Below, piece by piece: positions 22,597 through 33,446 of a DNA stretch of 64,000 nt. The notes under the pieces are model-generated. The model was not told the origin of the DNA, searched no databases, and saw only the letters and a program-made list of their open reading frames with translations. Position 1 is the first letter of the stretch, and each line of letters opens with the position of its first letter. Origin of the DNA: Romanomermis culicivorax (taxonomy: Eukaryota > Nematoda > Enoplea > Mermithida > Mermithidae). The DNA is taken from NCBI GenBank assembly GCA_963922205.1, contig CAWUHX010000405.1:62001-126000 (forward strand), in the 5' to 3' direction. The position numbers and the translations under genes were made by a program.

Positions 22597-23097
22597 CATG
22601 GTTGGCAAAGTGGCTGTTTTGGGTTTCGGATTTTTTGGTTTGTTTTGAGTTTTCTGAATTTAAAAACCAGCAAATTTTGGGTTTTTGGGCGTTTGTTAAA
22701 ATCAGTTTTTTGAATTTTTCAAAATTTTTTCGTAAACTTGAATTATAAAGCGTATAAATGATTTATCTGACTTGAGAAAATCGTTTTAGGCTGTTTGAAA
22801 GTTGTTTCTCCCAAAAAAGTTTCACTTTTGAGAACTAAATTCTCAGCGAATGACATCACAAGCAAAAATTGCCTTTGATTTTTCGCATTTATATCAGTAT
22901 AATTTTGATCGCATATGATTAACTTTTATGTAATCATGTTGCAAATATATAAATCTTGATAGTGTTTTAAAATGAATACAAAATGAAACCCACATTAAAC
23001 CCAAAAAAACCCTTAATAAACCCAAAAAACCAGAAAAAACCATTAAACTCAAAAAACACCAAGCCAAAATTTTGAAAAATGGGTTTTTCCATCCCTG
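22597..23097. mobile_element. hAT-like MITE nested in the hAT element, exact 8-bp duplication
   Basis: CATGGTTGGCAAAGTGG to TTTTTCCATCCCTG, flanked by GGTAGAAC at 22589-22596 and 23098-23105 (8 of 8). Subterminal GGTTTTTTGGTTT/AAACCCAAAAAACC words in inverted orientation. Relative of 12386-13010. 501 bp. Confidence 0.9.
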
Positions 23098-23463
23098 GGT
23101 AGAACATTCTATACCTAAAGCAAGCAAATAACGTTAATAATGATATTAACTTGTGAAATGCGTGACTTCAACGCATATGAAAAGTTATGAAAAAAAGTTG
23201 GCTTGTAAAATTATGAAATGGCTTGTAAAATTTTGGACCTACAAGCCAACTGGCTCGAGGTCGAAGAATGAAAAAAAGCCTGCCTTTGACGTAATATGTT
23301 TATCTGCTAGTAAAACTTTGAGGAACGTTTTTCTGAAATGCGGAAAATATTTTTGGCCCAGGTTCTCATGTTGTAAATGTCGATGAGGGAAAAAATGGTA
23401 TCTAGAATTGGAGCAAAATAAATGCCCATTTGGCATTTGACAACACTATACTGCACTGGTTAG

Positions 23464-23831
23464 CAGTGTTGCCAGGTCAAAAAAACTAATTATACTAGAT
23501 TTCAGAACTGAAAGGCGAAACCTACACTAAAATCGAAGAAAAATAAACCAAAATGGGGACTGGAGAGACGGTGAAGAGTGAGATAGCTAGCACTTTGATT
23601 AAAAATTTACTCTTTACTCCTCAGGTTCACCTCTATCATGACGAAGTTTCAAGTCCATAGCTCGAAAATTGAACGAAAAAAGTTTTACACTAAACATCAA
23701 CACTCGGTTATTTCTGCGTAAAATGCACTAAATCTAGTGTAGACAGATCACACTAAACTGGCAACAGTACTTTTCTCTGCCTAAAATGCACTAAATCAGT
23801 GTAGATAGAATACACTAAACTGGCAACACTG
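23464..23831. mobile_element. hAT-like MITE nested in the hAT element
   Basis: Exact 12-bp inverted ends CAGTGTTGCCAG and CTGGCAACACTG. The right half has two tandem CACTAAACTGGCAACA(G/C)T units (23749 and 23813), so an inner end also exists. The termini are those of the host element (CAYTGTTGCCAGG), so this may be a miniature relative landed inside it. No target duplication seen. Confidence 0.75.
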
Positions 23832-26113
23832 AAATGTATCCTTCCAGTGTTCAATGAATTCGATAGATGAGATACCAAACTTCGCTCAACTAAAAAAATC
23901 ACGTGGTCTACGTATATAGCATAGGCTTAGGTGCTGGATAGTTAATACTTTTCAGTTTTTAAAGTTAAATTAAACTTTCTAATCATAATCAACGCTCATT
24001 ACAGTAACATAAACTGAGTCAAATTAGTTATAGTTCTCATTTCTACTGACTTATACTGAGAAACAGATAATTCTACTGAATTCTACTGGAAAATTGACAT
24101 TCTATTGACTACTACTGCAATATAACAAATTCTACTGCAAATTCTACTGTGAATGGCATTCTACTGCCACTGCCACTGTTGAGTAAAAATTCTACTGAAA
24201 ACAGTAGAATTCTACTGCACCTGGCAACAATGCCGCTAAGTAGAAAAAAATCGTTTACAAAATATGTATAATTAAATCAATAGGCTACGTATCCATTATG
24301 CAAGCCAGACTAGTATATACAATAAGAGCCAGTTGCTGTAGTTATAGCTCGCAGACAGGTTTGAAAAGCAATAATTTGGAAACATCTGGAATGTCTATGT
24401 GTGACTTTCAACTGCAGTTTGTGTGTAATAATCTATCAATTTGAAACCCTCTTATCAAAAATGGTATACTTAAAAGTTGTGTCATTTCAGCTTTCCTATG
24501 CATATTTATATATGTGATGCATTGATACAATTTTTTGATTGATTTCTTATGAGTTCTGATTATGTTATGTACATGACATTATTGTATAGTTCCCTTTATT
24601 TGTCTTTTTTTCTCGACTTTTCTCTTTACATATGGCATGCTCTGTTCAATTTTTAATTCTCTTATGTTCTCCACTCATGGTTTTTTTCTTGTGTGCCCGC
24701 CATTACTGTATTTTGGTATTACTGCGTCTGGTTCACACCCACCCCATAACATTAGCAATGTAAAAGGTACCTACAGTAAACGTAGTAGCATGTTGACGTC
24801 ATACAATGAATGCAGTTACTTGCGCATGGCATCATTTGCGCGCAAAATTCAAACCAGCTTTTAGGTTATGCATCATGGTTTCGGACGTGATCATCAGGTG
24901 TGGTCACTTAGATAATCACTGGCCACAAAATGGAAAAAAGAAAGAGATAAGGTTTGCCGAGTTGATTGACCACTGGTCAGTCAGCTTTTCTGGTCACTTC
25001 TTTGACCCCTGGGCACCAATCTTCAGTGAATATTAGATAACATTCAAATTTCCAGTTAGTGGGTCAATTCTACATAAAAAATGTTCGTTGACTTGAGTGA
25101 CCACTGGTCATTCGGAGGAACACTGGTCACAAACTCGATTTAACGCAGCAGAACGTAGTATTTACTTTGTTCTTTATTATTCAAAATATAATGCAAGCAT
25201 TATACTCGTAAAGTTAGTGTTTAGGTCACTCGGGTCAAAGGTTGACTAAATTTTCTCCATGGCGTCCAAACTGCGATGCATAACCAAATAGCTGGTTTGA
25301 ATTTTGTGATGCACAAGTAACTGCCTTCATTGTATGACGTCAACATGCTACTATGTTTACTCTAGGTACCTTTTACGTTGCTAACGTTATAGGGTGGGTG
25401 TGAACCAGAGGTCCCCAAGGTCGAAAATTTTGGTAGGGGTAAAATCTTAAATTTTAAGGGTAGTACTTGGAATATGCCATGCACTAATTATACGTACAGA
25501 ATAGTCACACTTTGAGGACTGTTGTGCCAACTGATTGCTGCACATTTCAAGAATCGGGCACAACATACGTTTCGAAACATTGTTTCAACCAGCATCTTCA
25601 GCAGTATGGGCTTATCCCTTAGGTTTGGAACAGTGCTTCCAATTCTAAGTCCTGATGCTGAATGTGGCTTTAGTATTATTAATCCCATTACACTATGAAC
25701 TACGAGTTTGAAACCAAGTACCACTCCTGATCCACGTCAACAGACCTCACATGTCTCAACTCATAGCAGGAAAGTATGCCACAGCTTGGGTAACCATATG
25801 CGCACAGAAGACTCAATGCAGAAGCGGGGAAAAGGAAAGGAGAGCATGAAGAGGCAGAATTTTAAGAACATAATGTTTTTCTTCCCAAGGGGCGATTTTT
25901 TTATTAATCACATATACATAACACATTATTTCATCATTTATAATGATTTCCTACAAGTAGTATATATTAATGTGCTGATATCCTTTCCTAAAAATCGCTA
26001 TATGGCACAGAAGTTGCATACTTTCCCATTATCATTTGCTCAGTAAATGTGTCAAAAAGTGCAGTGAGTAATTCCTCAGAATCACACATTCTGCAATTTT
26101 TCTCGAATTAGTA

Positions 26114-28419
26114 CAGTACGGGACAAATTCGTTGCAGCACCAGTAATCTTTTGGTGAATGTCTTGGCAATATAGTGGGTCTTTACTAGTAGAAATTTCGA
26201 TATGAAATAGTGGATTACTGGTGCTTTACTAGTTGATAAGTTTGGCGGCCATGACGCATTACTGGTGGATTACTGGTAATATACTTCAATAAAATACACG
26301 CATACTATTTTTATGCAAGTAATCAATACAATGTCCGTAGTTTTGGCCTTCATTCTGCTTTGCGTTTTTCCCCTTAACAAAAATACGGATGTCCGCCATC
26401 CTCATGAATATTAATGAATTGAAAAGCATTTAGTTGTTTTCTCGCCTAAAAGTTGTGTAACGAAAAAAGACCAGACAGGGGGAATGGGCTTTTATGGTGA
26501 CCATTTCAGCCACTGAGCATTTAAGCTACTGAATACTTCTAGTTAAATATGAACTGATACTTGCTTTGTAGGTTTTAGTTTAGACGCATTTCAAGATGCA
26601 TACTATAATGTCATTAAATCGGAAAGACTATGACCATCAATTTTCAGATAGAAGGAATTTGTGCAGTTTTTGTGTGACTTTTGTTTTCTTTTTAAATTCT
26701 TTTTGTTTTCCTACCTGGGAAATCTGAACATTGAGCAGGCTGTGTTCAGGCAAATGACAGTCTACGTGAAGAGTTTTTTTGACAAAATATCTTATAGTTC
26801 GTTATGCTTATGGTTCCTTTTGAGAACCATAGCGAAAGCTATTTTTAGCTTTCATCAAAAAGACGATTATAGGTGTGCATTAAAGTTTGAAGCATACTGA
26901 GATGTGATCTGTTTTTAAATGTAGAAAAATCATAATTCTTTCTAGTTTTCAACCCGAAATTTCCAAATAAATATACTTAAAGGTTGATGTTCTATCATGT
27001 TCATGTGTATAAACAATAGTGGGTATTTAATTACTGATTTGTGTCTTGATTAGGCCAGAAGCACATTTCATCAACTGAGACTGATACAGTCTTTGTTTAT
27101 GGAAGTTTTCTGTAACTTCAGGCACCAATACTTTTTTAGTTATTATTTTTCATGTAAAGTGTAAACAAATCCGTTCAAGTAATACGGTAATAGTAGAATT
27201 AAAAATGTACATTTTGATTGCTTTTTAAAAAGTTATCAATTCAAAATAAAAACGGATAAATACAAATAAATGAGTGGTGGATAAATCAAGACATAGATGT
27301 AAACACTACATTAATGCATGCAGTGTCAGTTTAATTTCACTAAATTGTACAGTTGCTTTAATGTTAAGTGGCAGAACGCCCACAATAAAACGCCATTTCT
27401 TCTTTTTGCTTAATTTATATTCATGTGGATGGCGGACGCCCGTATTTTTGTGAAGAAGAAAAAACACAAAGCAGATAGAAGGCTAAAATTATGCACATTG
27501 TATTTATTACTTGCATATAAATAGTATGCGTACGTATTTTATTGAAGTATATGTTACCAGTAATCCACCAGTAATGCATCATGGCCGCCAAACTTATCAA
27601 CTAGTAAAGCACCACTAATCCAGATGTCCCCAAGGTCGAAAATTTAGGTAGGGGTAAAATGTTAAATTTTAAGGGTAGTACTTGAAATATGCTGTGACCT
27701 TTTTTTTTGTTTGCTCTCAACTTTTTGCTAAGGAGGGGGGAGTTGTAGTTTCTCGAACTTACAAAACTTATTAATGCCCCTACTCCATTTTCCAGCTCCC
27801 AATCATGCAACTTTAATGCATTAATTATACATACAGCATAGTCACACTATGAGGACTGTTGTGCCAACTGATTCCTGCTCATTTCAACAATCGGGCACAA
27901 CATACGTTTGAAAACATTGTTTCAATCAGCATCTTTAGCAGTATGGGCTTATCCCATCACTGATTAGGCTTGGAACAGTGCTTCCAATTGAGAGTCCTGA
28001 TGCTGAATGTGGCTTTAGTATTATTAATCCCATTACACTATGAACTGCTGATATCCTTTCCTAAAAATCGCTATATGGCACAGAAGTTGCATACTTTCCC
28101 ATTATCATTTGCTCAGTATATGTGTCAAAAAGTGCAGTGAGTAATTCCTCAGAATCACACATTCTGCAATTTTTCTCGAATTAGTATAACCTACTGGGGA
28201 GAGGATGAAGTCTACCAAAATTTTTTGCTATAGTGAGCTGTTTTTATGGGGGTAGTAAATGAATTTCCAAATCTAAGAGGGGGGTAATACCCACCCCCCA
28301 TGGGGTGCTCTGCACTAATCCACTATTTCATCTCAAAATTTCTACCAGTAAAGACCCAGTATATCGCCAAGACATTCACCAAAAGATTACTGGTGCTGCA
28401 ACGAATTTGTCCCGTACTG
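26114..28419. mobile_element. Third level: TA-target element with ~300-bp inverted repeats
   Basis: Termini CAGTACGGGACAAATTCGTT and its exact inverse, with TA on each side. The uninterrupted hAT-A copy at 28181-28195 reads TTAGTATAACC at this point, giving the empty site and showing that exactly one TA was duplicated. Inverted repeats extend through GCACCAGTAATC and ATGTCCGCCATCC to about 26420 and from about 27395. CAGT ends plus TA target fit the Tc1-mariner-pogo superfamily. No transposase is seen in the 1-kb centre. Confidence 0.93.
27621..28312. mobile_element. Fourth level: hAT-A copy 2, exact 8-bp duplication
   Basis: CAGATGTCCCCAAGGTCG to ATGGGGTGCTCTG, flanked by CACTAATC at 27613-27620 and 28313-28320 (8 of 8). 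It is colinear with the second-level element but lacks that copy's 25.72-25.98-kb segment and has about 115 bp not present there. It sits in the right inverted repeat of the third-level element. Confidence 0.93.
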
Positions 28420-28719
28420 TATAACCTACTGGGGAGAGGATGAGGTCTACCAAAATTTTTTGCTATAGTGAGCTGTTTTTATGGGGGTAGTAAATGAATT
28501 TCCAAATCTAAGAGGGTAATACCCTCCCATACCCCCCCCCCATGGGGTGCTCTGGTGTGAACCAGACGTTTTTATTGCTATAATAGCGATTTCCTATAGC
28601 ATAAAGTAATGACACTTCTGATAAGATTAATACTTCTAGCTGCCATTTTAAGGCTCCCTAACTAGTCTAAGATGATAGGGGGAGCTTTCAGCATTTTTTA
28701 CGTAGTTATTTTGATGTAC

Positions 28720-28804
28720 CAAACATTCTAAAAAATTTAACCAGAAAAAGCCACTAAAAAACCAAAAACTCGAAATTTCAAAAGTTTGGTTTTTGCCAAC
28801 CCTG
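28720..28804 (+). repeat. Right end of a CAGGGTTGGC-type MITE
   Basis: AACCAGAAAAAGCCACTAAA ... GTTTGGTTTTTGCCAACCCTG, as at the right edge of the 12386 and 22597 elements; the left end is missing. Confidence 0.55.
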
Positions 28805-28964
28805 TGTATTATGCACATAGTTTTTAGTAAATTTTTCCTCCCGAAAAAAGGAGATTGGAAAAATATGGTAAAAGGAATACAGGGAAACAAAAAATTGAAA
28901 GAAAAACGAAAATCCAACAGAAAAAGAATGAAGTTATAAATGAAAAAAAAGAAATATATACGGT

Positions 28965-29021
28965 CTTCAGCCTAATTACTGTATATGAGTTGTTTGTTAA
29001 TATTGAGCATGGATTTCTGTA
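28965..29021 (+). repeat. Left flank copy of a duplicated block (matches 40575-40640)
   Basis: GGTCTTCAGCCTAATTACTG ... GAGCATGGATTTCTGTA is paralogous to 40578-40636. The block resumes at 33447 after the pogo-like element, so the 40.6-kb copy approximates the pre-insertion site. Confidence 0.8.
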
Positions 29022-29936
29022 AGGTAAAGTGGGGTGACTTTGATCAAAAAAGGGGTATATCCACTTTGACATGCTGTATTGTCTTTAAAAATAATTTTTG
29101 TTGGGTGATATGAGTATATTTGAAAAAATCAATCTTTTTCTAATGAAACTGCACTAATCTTTTTTTCGGCTGGATTCAACAGAAAATTTCAAGTTTCAAG
29201 AACCATCACATTGGGATCAAAGTAACCTACCCTGTGGGTGACTTTGATCGCCATAGTAATGTGAAATCAAAGGTCCGTTTTTTGACACTTTTTTGTGATT
29301 CCTTAGAAAACAAAACAAATTGATGAGAAACAGTCATGACAGGAGGTATTACAACCATTGATAGCTGACTGATCAAATTATGAGAACAAAAACATAATTT
29401 TTTTGATGAAAAAAAAATCATTTATGCAACAATTTTTATGCGACAAATATGTGGGTTACTTTGATCAATAACACAAAATCATTAGTTAAGATCTTTGGTA
29501 ATGAGTAGAATCATGGACTAACATATTTAAACAACAATAATACTTAAAAATCAAATATATCCATCATTTTTCGATGGACATATATCAAGCTTTTTAAAAT
29601 TTGTGTGTTGATCAAAGTCACCAACCCTAAAGTGGGTGACTTTGATCAACATGCAAACAAACAAACAAAAAACAAACAAAAACATTGATCTACAAAAACA
29701 AATATAAGGTGATGGCAAATCACTAAATCGATATTTTCTATAGTATCTAGATGCAGATATGTTTTCTTTAAATGAAAGAGCATTGATGCTTCCAAATTGA
29801 ACAAATCTTTCACTGAATCAGTAGATATTCAAAGAATGATATTATCATGCCTTTAGAACTTTATGTCGATCAAAGTGTCTTTAGGGCATAAAAAACAACA
29901 AGATTATTGGAATAATAAAAAAAAATGTGTACCAAT

Positions 29937-30652
29937 TGGGGTTGTCGCAGGCCCCGGCCCTGGGCTAAGGTTGCCTCAGTTCGAGGCAAGGGTTGCCTCA
30001 GTTCAGGGCAAGACTAAATAATACTAGTAGGGTTGATAGGAAAACAAGCTCGATTTATAGTAGAACTGAAGTTTCAAATATGATAAGTAAATGTTCGGTA
30101 GTCAGTTTGACAGTGATACTTTTAGGAATCGCAAAAGTCACGTACTGTTTGGATAAAAGTTTACATATTTTCATAGTATCTAGAACTGCACTTCAACTTC
30201 AATAGAGATTCTTGATTTTTTCAGAAAACCTACAATTGTTTAATTTTTGTGATATCTTTAACTTTCTTCTGAAACTTTTTTCAAAAATTTTTCACTTCCA
30301 ATCATTAGCATGCATGCTAATGTCTAAAAATTTCCATTAGCATGGCTCTGGTTTCATTAGCACTGTGCTAAAAACCCTGCAGATAAATCGATAGAAGTGT
30401 CTAGGCATGTGTGCAATGCAGTGCATTATCATAGTTGACATCAAATGACAAGTGACAAAAGTTGACATCAATCAATGCATTATCATAGTTGACATCAAAT
30501 GAAAAAAAAGAATAGCCTTAAAAATTTTTCCATGAATGATACATGAAGTATGGTACCACTGGTGACGTATATGTTAGTATGTTATATGTCTGCCCCAGCA
30601 CCGGGGCAGCTGCCCTGGCCCCAGTCAAAATGTCTGCCCCGGGACAACCCTA
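29937..30652. mobile_element. hAT-like element, TAGGGTTGTC family, exact 8-bp duplication
   Basis: TGGGGTTGTCGCAGGCCCCG to CCCCGGGACAACCCTA, flanked by GTACCAAT (29929-29936 and 30653-30660, 8 of 8). The ends are GC-rich in an AT-rich interior. The interior (29993-30390) matches the inverse of 51344-51790. It landed right at the stop codon of the pogo-like zinc-finger exon. Second family copy at 45952-47520. Confidence 0.9.
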
Positions 30653-30660
30653 GTACCAAT

Positions 30661-31027
30661 TTAATCTTCTCTTCTAGTAAGGCAAATTTGGCAGACGAAA
30701 TCAGCTTCATCGTCAAAATCGTCCATCAAGCAATTTCCACAAATCCATCCATCGCACTCATCACATTGAGCCAAGTTGGCTCTAAACTTCTTCTTGTAAT
30801 TCAACCACACAATAAAACAAATTCGACACTTATTGGCACTTGACGTCTTTTTCATTTTCTTGGCTTCTTTCAGCACCTTCAGCTGCTCCATGACTTCAAG
30901 AGCTGTCAAGGACTGACTAAAAGCATGATTAAGCTGCTTGCGTGATTTTTTAGGGTCACTTTTTTGAATGAATGGTTGACATTTTTCGTCATTTGTTTTG
31001 CTGAACTTACACTGGCTGCTCTCCAAC
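30661..31027 (-). pseudogene. Pogo-like transposase C-terminal exon with C8 PHD-like zinc finger
   Basis: A minus-strand exon after a GGTTTTAG acceptor, ending in a stop at 30661-30663. It has a Lys-rich helix (KVLKEAKKMKKTSSANK) then Cys-x2-Cys-x17-Cys-x2-Cys-x4-Cys-x2-Cys-x12-Cys-x2-Cys, with the CDECDGWICGNC core. This is the PHD layout except that the usual His is Cys. Zinc-binding tails of this sort are known at the ends of some DDE_1 (pogo/Tigger) transposases. No catalytic DDE region is seen between this exon and the HTH segment, so the gene is probably internally deleted. Confidence 0.75.
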
Positions 31028-31073
31028 CTAAAACCATTGAATGCATACATACAATATGAAAATACCAGAAGTT

Positions 31074-31309
31074 CATACATGTAATGAAGCCCTGAGGTCT
31101 GGGGAGTCCAATGACTTTTTTTAGGCGGGGGTCAGTAATTCTTAAAATTTTGGAGGGAGGCGTCGGGCCCAGAAAATTCACATTTTTGATCATTTTTTGT
31201 TCAAAAATTGACATTTTTCATCAAAAAACCAACATTTTTCAGTATTTTTCCGACCAAAATTATGGGGGTTCTTACGGTTACCATATGGCTAGCCATAGGA
31301 TTGGAAAAT
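31074..31309 (-). mobile_element. MITE-B partial copy
   Basis: CATACATGTAATGAAGCCC then GAGGTCTGG, the GGGTCAGTAATTC segment, CAAAAATTGACATTTTTCAT, and TTACCATATGGCTAGCCATA; the other terminus is missing after CCATAGGATTGGAAAATG. It lies between the two transposase relics of the pogo-like element. Confidence 0.75.
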
Positions 31310-31364
31310 GCAATACAAATGCTTCACTTTTTGAATAAAACTTTCACCTTCTCTCTATTGATCA

Positions 31365-31523
31365 GGTACAAGCCACTGCCTTGGAATCCTGCATGAAAAT
31401 GTTCAGGCTTTTGGGAGTTGCATATGGGAATTTGAAAGTACGTGCTTCTCTGCGAATTGTCATTCCTGCCCTGACTGAATTAATTGCTTCTTGGAAATCA
31501 AACGCGGAATAATTGTGACATGA
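31365..31523 (-). pseudogene. Pogo-like transposase N-terminal HTH segment
   Basis: The minus-strand frame reads FDFQEAINSVRAGMTIRREA then RTFKFPYATPKSL. This matches the Psq/pogo helix-turn-helix pattern (a helix with A-x-x-A-V-R-x-G, then helix R-x-A-A/E-R-x-F-x-x-P-x-x-T). A possible donor lies at CTT|GTACCT. Upstream the frame closes within 20 codons. With the finger tail at 30661-31027 it supports the pogo assignment; the central catalytic domain is absent. Confidence 0.72.
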
Positions 31524-32016
31524 GCTCTTGAATATGGTTTACGTTGATACATTCTAACCATAATGATTATTCTAGAATCCCCTGAAAAGAAAGACAAACT
31601 AATAAGCATGTATTTTAATTGCCTGATAGATTCACAAAAAAATTATTGTGTGATCAGAGTAACCCACTCTGATCAAAGTAACCCACGTGTTGATCAAAGT
31701 CACCCACAAACAAACCCCTAATTTTACTGTGGCTCTTAGGTGCATTTTTGTGCAGAACCACTATGTTTGCCCTTTTCCTCACTATCGAAAACCTGCGTAG
31801 GCTGAAAGAAGTAATTCTACAATGAGTGGAACCCAAATTTTTTTTGGCACAAAAAAACAACTTTTCAAAATTTGACACATTGAAAATTAATAACAGCATT
31901 AAATTTTCTACAGTATGATAGCTCACAGCAGGGGTTGTCTACACATCAAAAATGGCCTGCTGATTTCAAATAGTTATCTAATGTCATTCATTTAGCAAAC
32001 TCTGATCAAAGTCACC

Positions 32017-33427
32017 CGGGGTTTTTTTTGTGTTTTCTCGACAGTCCATTTGGCTGCTAAGGTCAAAATTTTACAAGCCAATAAAAATTTTAACAAGCCG
32101 AAACTAAAAAGTTTGTAAATAAATGTGGTAGTAAAAAAACCGTTTTTTTCAACAAATTCAGTCAAAAACACTCTTCAAAATTACAGTAGAGGCCCACATA
32201 ACAGATCAATAATTTTGAATACATTCATAATCACACACAGAATAATAAGGCTCACAAATTAGGTCAGTCATTATTCAAATCAATCATCAGGGTTTTTTTC
32301 GCACAAGCCAGGCTGATCTATAAATTGGGGAAAAATTTGGTTGCACATTTTGAGTTGCTCAATCTAAAACTGATCAATTCGCCAAATGGACAGAAAATGA
32401 TTAAAAGTTACATTCCTTGTATTTCATTCAGTTCAAGTCAGTTTCAGACTTTTAAAACTGAATTTCCAGAGTTTTGGAGAAAAAATCAAAAGGCTGACTA
32501 GAGTAACTTGTTCGGAACTTTTGTGATTTCCAGGCTTCTAAAATGTCGGAAAATTCTTTTTTTCAGCACATTCTTCTGAATTTACCGATGATCGATCATG
32601 ATCTTTTCACCATTGGGTTGGCAGAAGAGGTTAAACATTTTTGTTTCATTTTCAATCTGATTATATCTGAAGCCAGTACCAATCATGATTATTTATCAAA
32701 AAGTTTTCAAATGATTTAAAGCTAAAAAAGCGCGATAGGTATTTCACTCCGACATTAATATTGTAATTATTACCGGCTCTTAGCACCACTAGAAAATTTC
32801 AGATTTTGATATTCTATAACGTTGGAAAATGAATATTTTAAATATCTTTTCCCTGCATGAAATGTGTCCAATTTTACAGTGAATTCAATGTGTTTTCAGT
32901 CTGGCAAACTACAATTCAAAAATTAGGCAAACAACAAAAAATCTGGATGGGTTCTTCAGACAGCAAGAACTTCTGCCATATTCCTTTGCTGATGATGTTT
33001 CAATCATTTTTCAAATGCAAAAAGTTATGTTCATAATAGCCGAAAATTCTAGAGCACTGCAAAACGATTTGGTAAAAACAATCTAGAAAAACCTTGATTT
33101 TTGACATATACACGAAAAACAATACAAGGTGAAAAATTCTCCCATAATATGCTGATTTTTAAATGCTGTAAGCATAAACTAGGCATACATTTTCTAACTG
33201 CACAACAGAATGATACCACGAATCATAAGTGATTTGAAATCCGGCGCGAAGCGTCGGAAAGTTTTTGGTATTTTCCATTTCAGAATGCATCTCCGCGCAG
33301 GAAGCTACTAATCAAAAGGGTCATTAGGCCATAACTTTTACAAGCCAATTCGGCTTGTGTCGCTAAATTTTTAGGAGCCAATCGGAATTTTTAGGACCCA
33401 TGGCTCCTAATTGGCCTAAAAAACCCG
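32017..33427 (+). mobile_element. hAT-type element, CTCGAC/GGCCAATT family, copy 2, exact 8-bp duplication
   Basis: From CGGGGTTTTTTTTGTGTTTT (32017) to GGCCTAAAAAACCCG (33427); flanks AAGTCACC at 32009-32016 and 33428-33435, 8 of 8. It sits inside the right terminal repeat of the pogo-like element. Internal landmarks shared with the other copies: CATTATTCAAATCAATCAT, TTCTATAACGTTGGAAAATG, CCGGCGCGAAGCGTCGG, and terminal palindromic GGACCCATGGCTCCTAATTG. 1411 bp, no coding frame. Confidence 0.93.
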
Positions 33428-33446
33428 AAGTCACCCCACTTTACCT

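Larger units (their letters stand above)
21087..24232. mobile_element. hAT transposon with 8-bp target duplication and nested MITEs
   Basis: Termini CACTGTTGCCAGGTG (21087-21101) and CACCTGGCAACAATG (24218-24232) are inverted, 14 of 15 matching. Flanks are CTGCTAAG (21079-21086) and CCGCTAAG (24233-24240), an 8-bp duplication with one change. Both subterminal regions contain many copies of TTCTACTG/ATTCTACTG (about 6 left, about 12 right), plausible transposase-binding repeats. Inside is a transposase C-terminal fragment on the minus strand (21273-21812) and two MITEs (22597-23097, 23464-23831). Size 3146 bp. Confidence 0.92.
25406..28554. mobile_element. Second level: hAT-A element, exact 8-bp duplication
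   Basis: Left CAGAGGTCCCCAAGGTCG, right ATGGGGTGCTCTG; the outer CAGAG/CTCTG are inverted. GTGTGAAC flanks both sides (25398-25405, 28555-28562), 8 of 8. The element proper is 25406-26113 plus 28422-28554; the rest is the third-level insertion. A minus-strand frame at 25488-25724 shows no transposase motif. Confidence 0.93.
24725..28568. mobile_element. Outermost level of a four-level nest: long-TIR element
   Basis: About 160-bp inverted repeats: CGTCTGGTTCACACCCACCC (24725) through GTAAAAGGTACCTACAGTAA and ATGTTGACGTCATACAATGA; the inverse runs from about 25240 to 25405 and resumes after the inserted hAT at 28555-28568 (GTGTGAACCAGACG). Without the insertion the element is about 0.69 kb. 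Its termini resemble 1182-1752. The internal frames at 24637-25036 span the arms and are unlikely to be genes. Confidence 0.82.
29022..33446. mobile_element. Pogo-like transposon, TA target, with transposase relic and nested insertions
   Basis: Starts AGGTAAAGTGGGGTGACTTT and ends CCACTTTACCT, with TA on both sides. When the nested 32017-33427 element and one duplication are removed, the right end becomes the exact inverse of the first 24 bases. The motif GATCAAAGTCACCCAC (or its inverse, with small changes) occurs about nine more times inside: near 29215, 29235, 29451, 29612, 29633, 31655, 31672, 31692, 32004. Minus-strand coding relics: an HTH segment (31365-31523) and a zinc-finger tail (30661-31027). 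Other insertions: 29937-30652 and 31074-31309. Confidence 0.88.
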
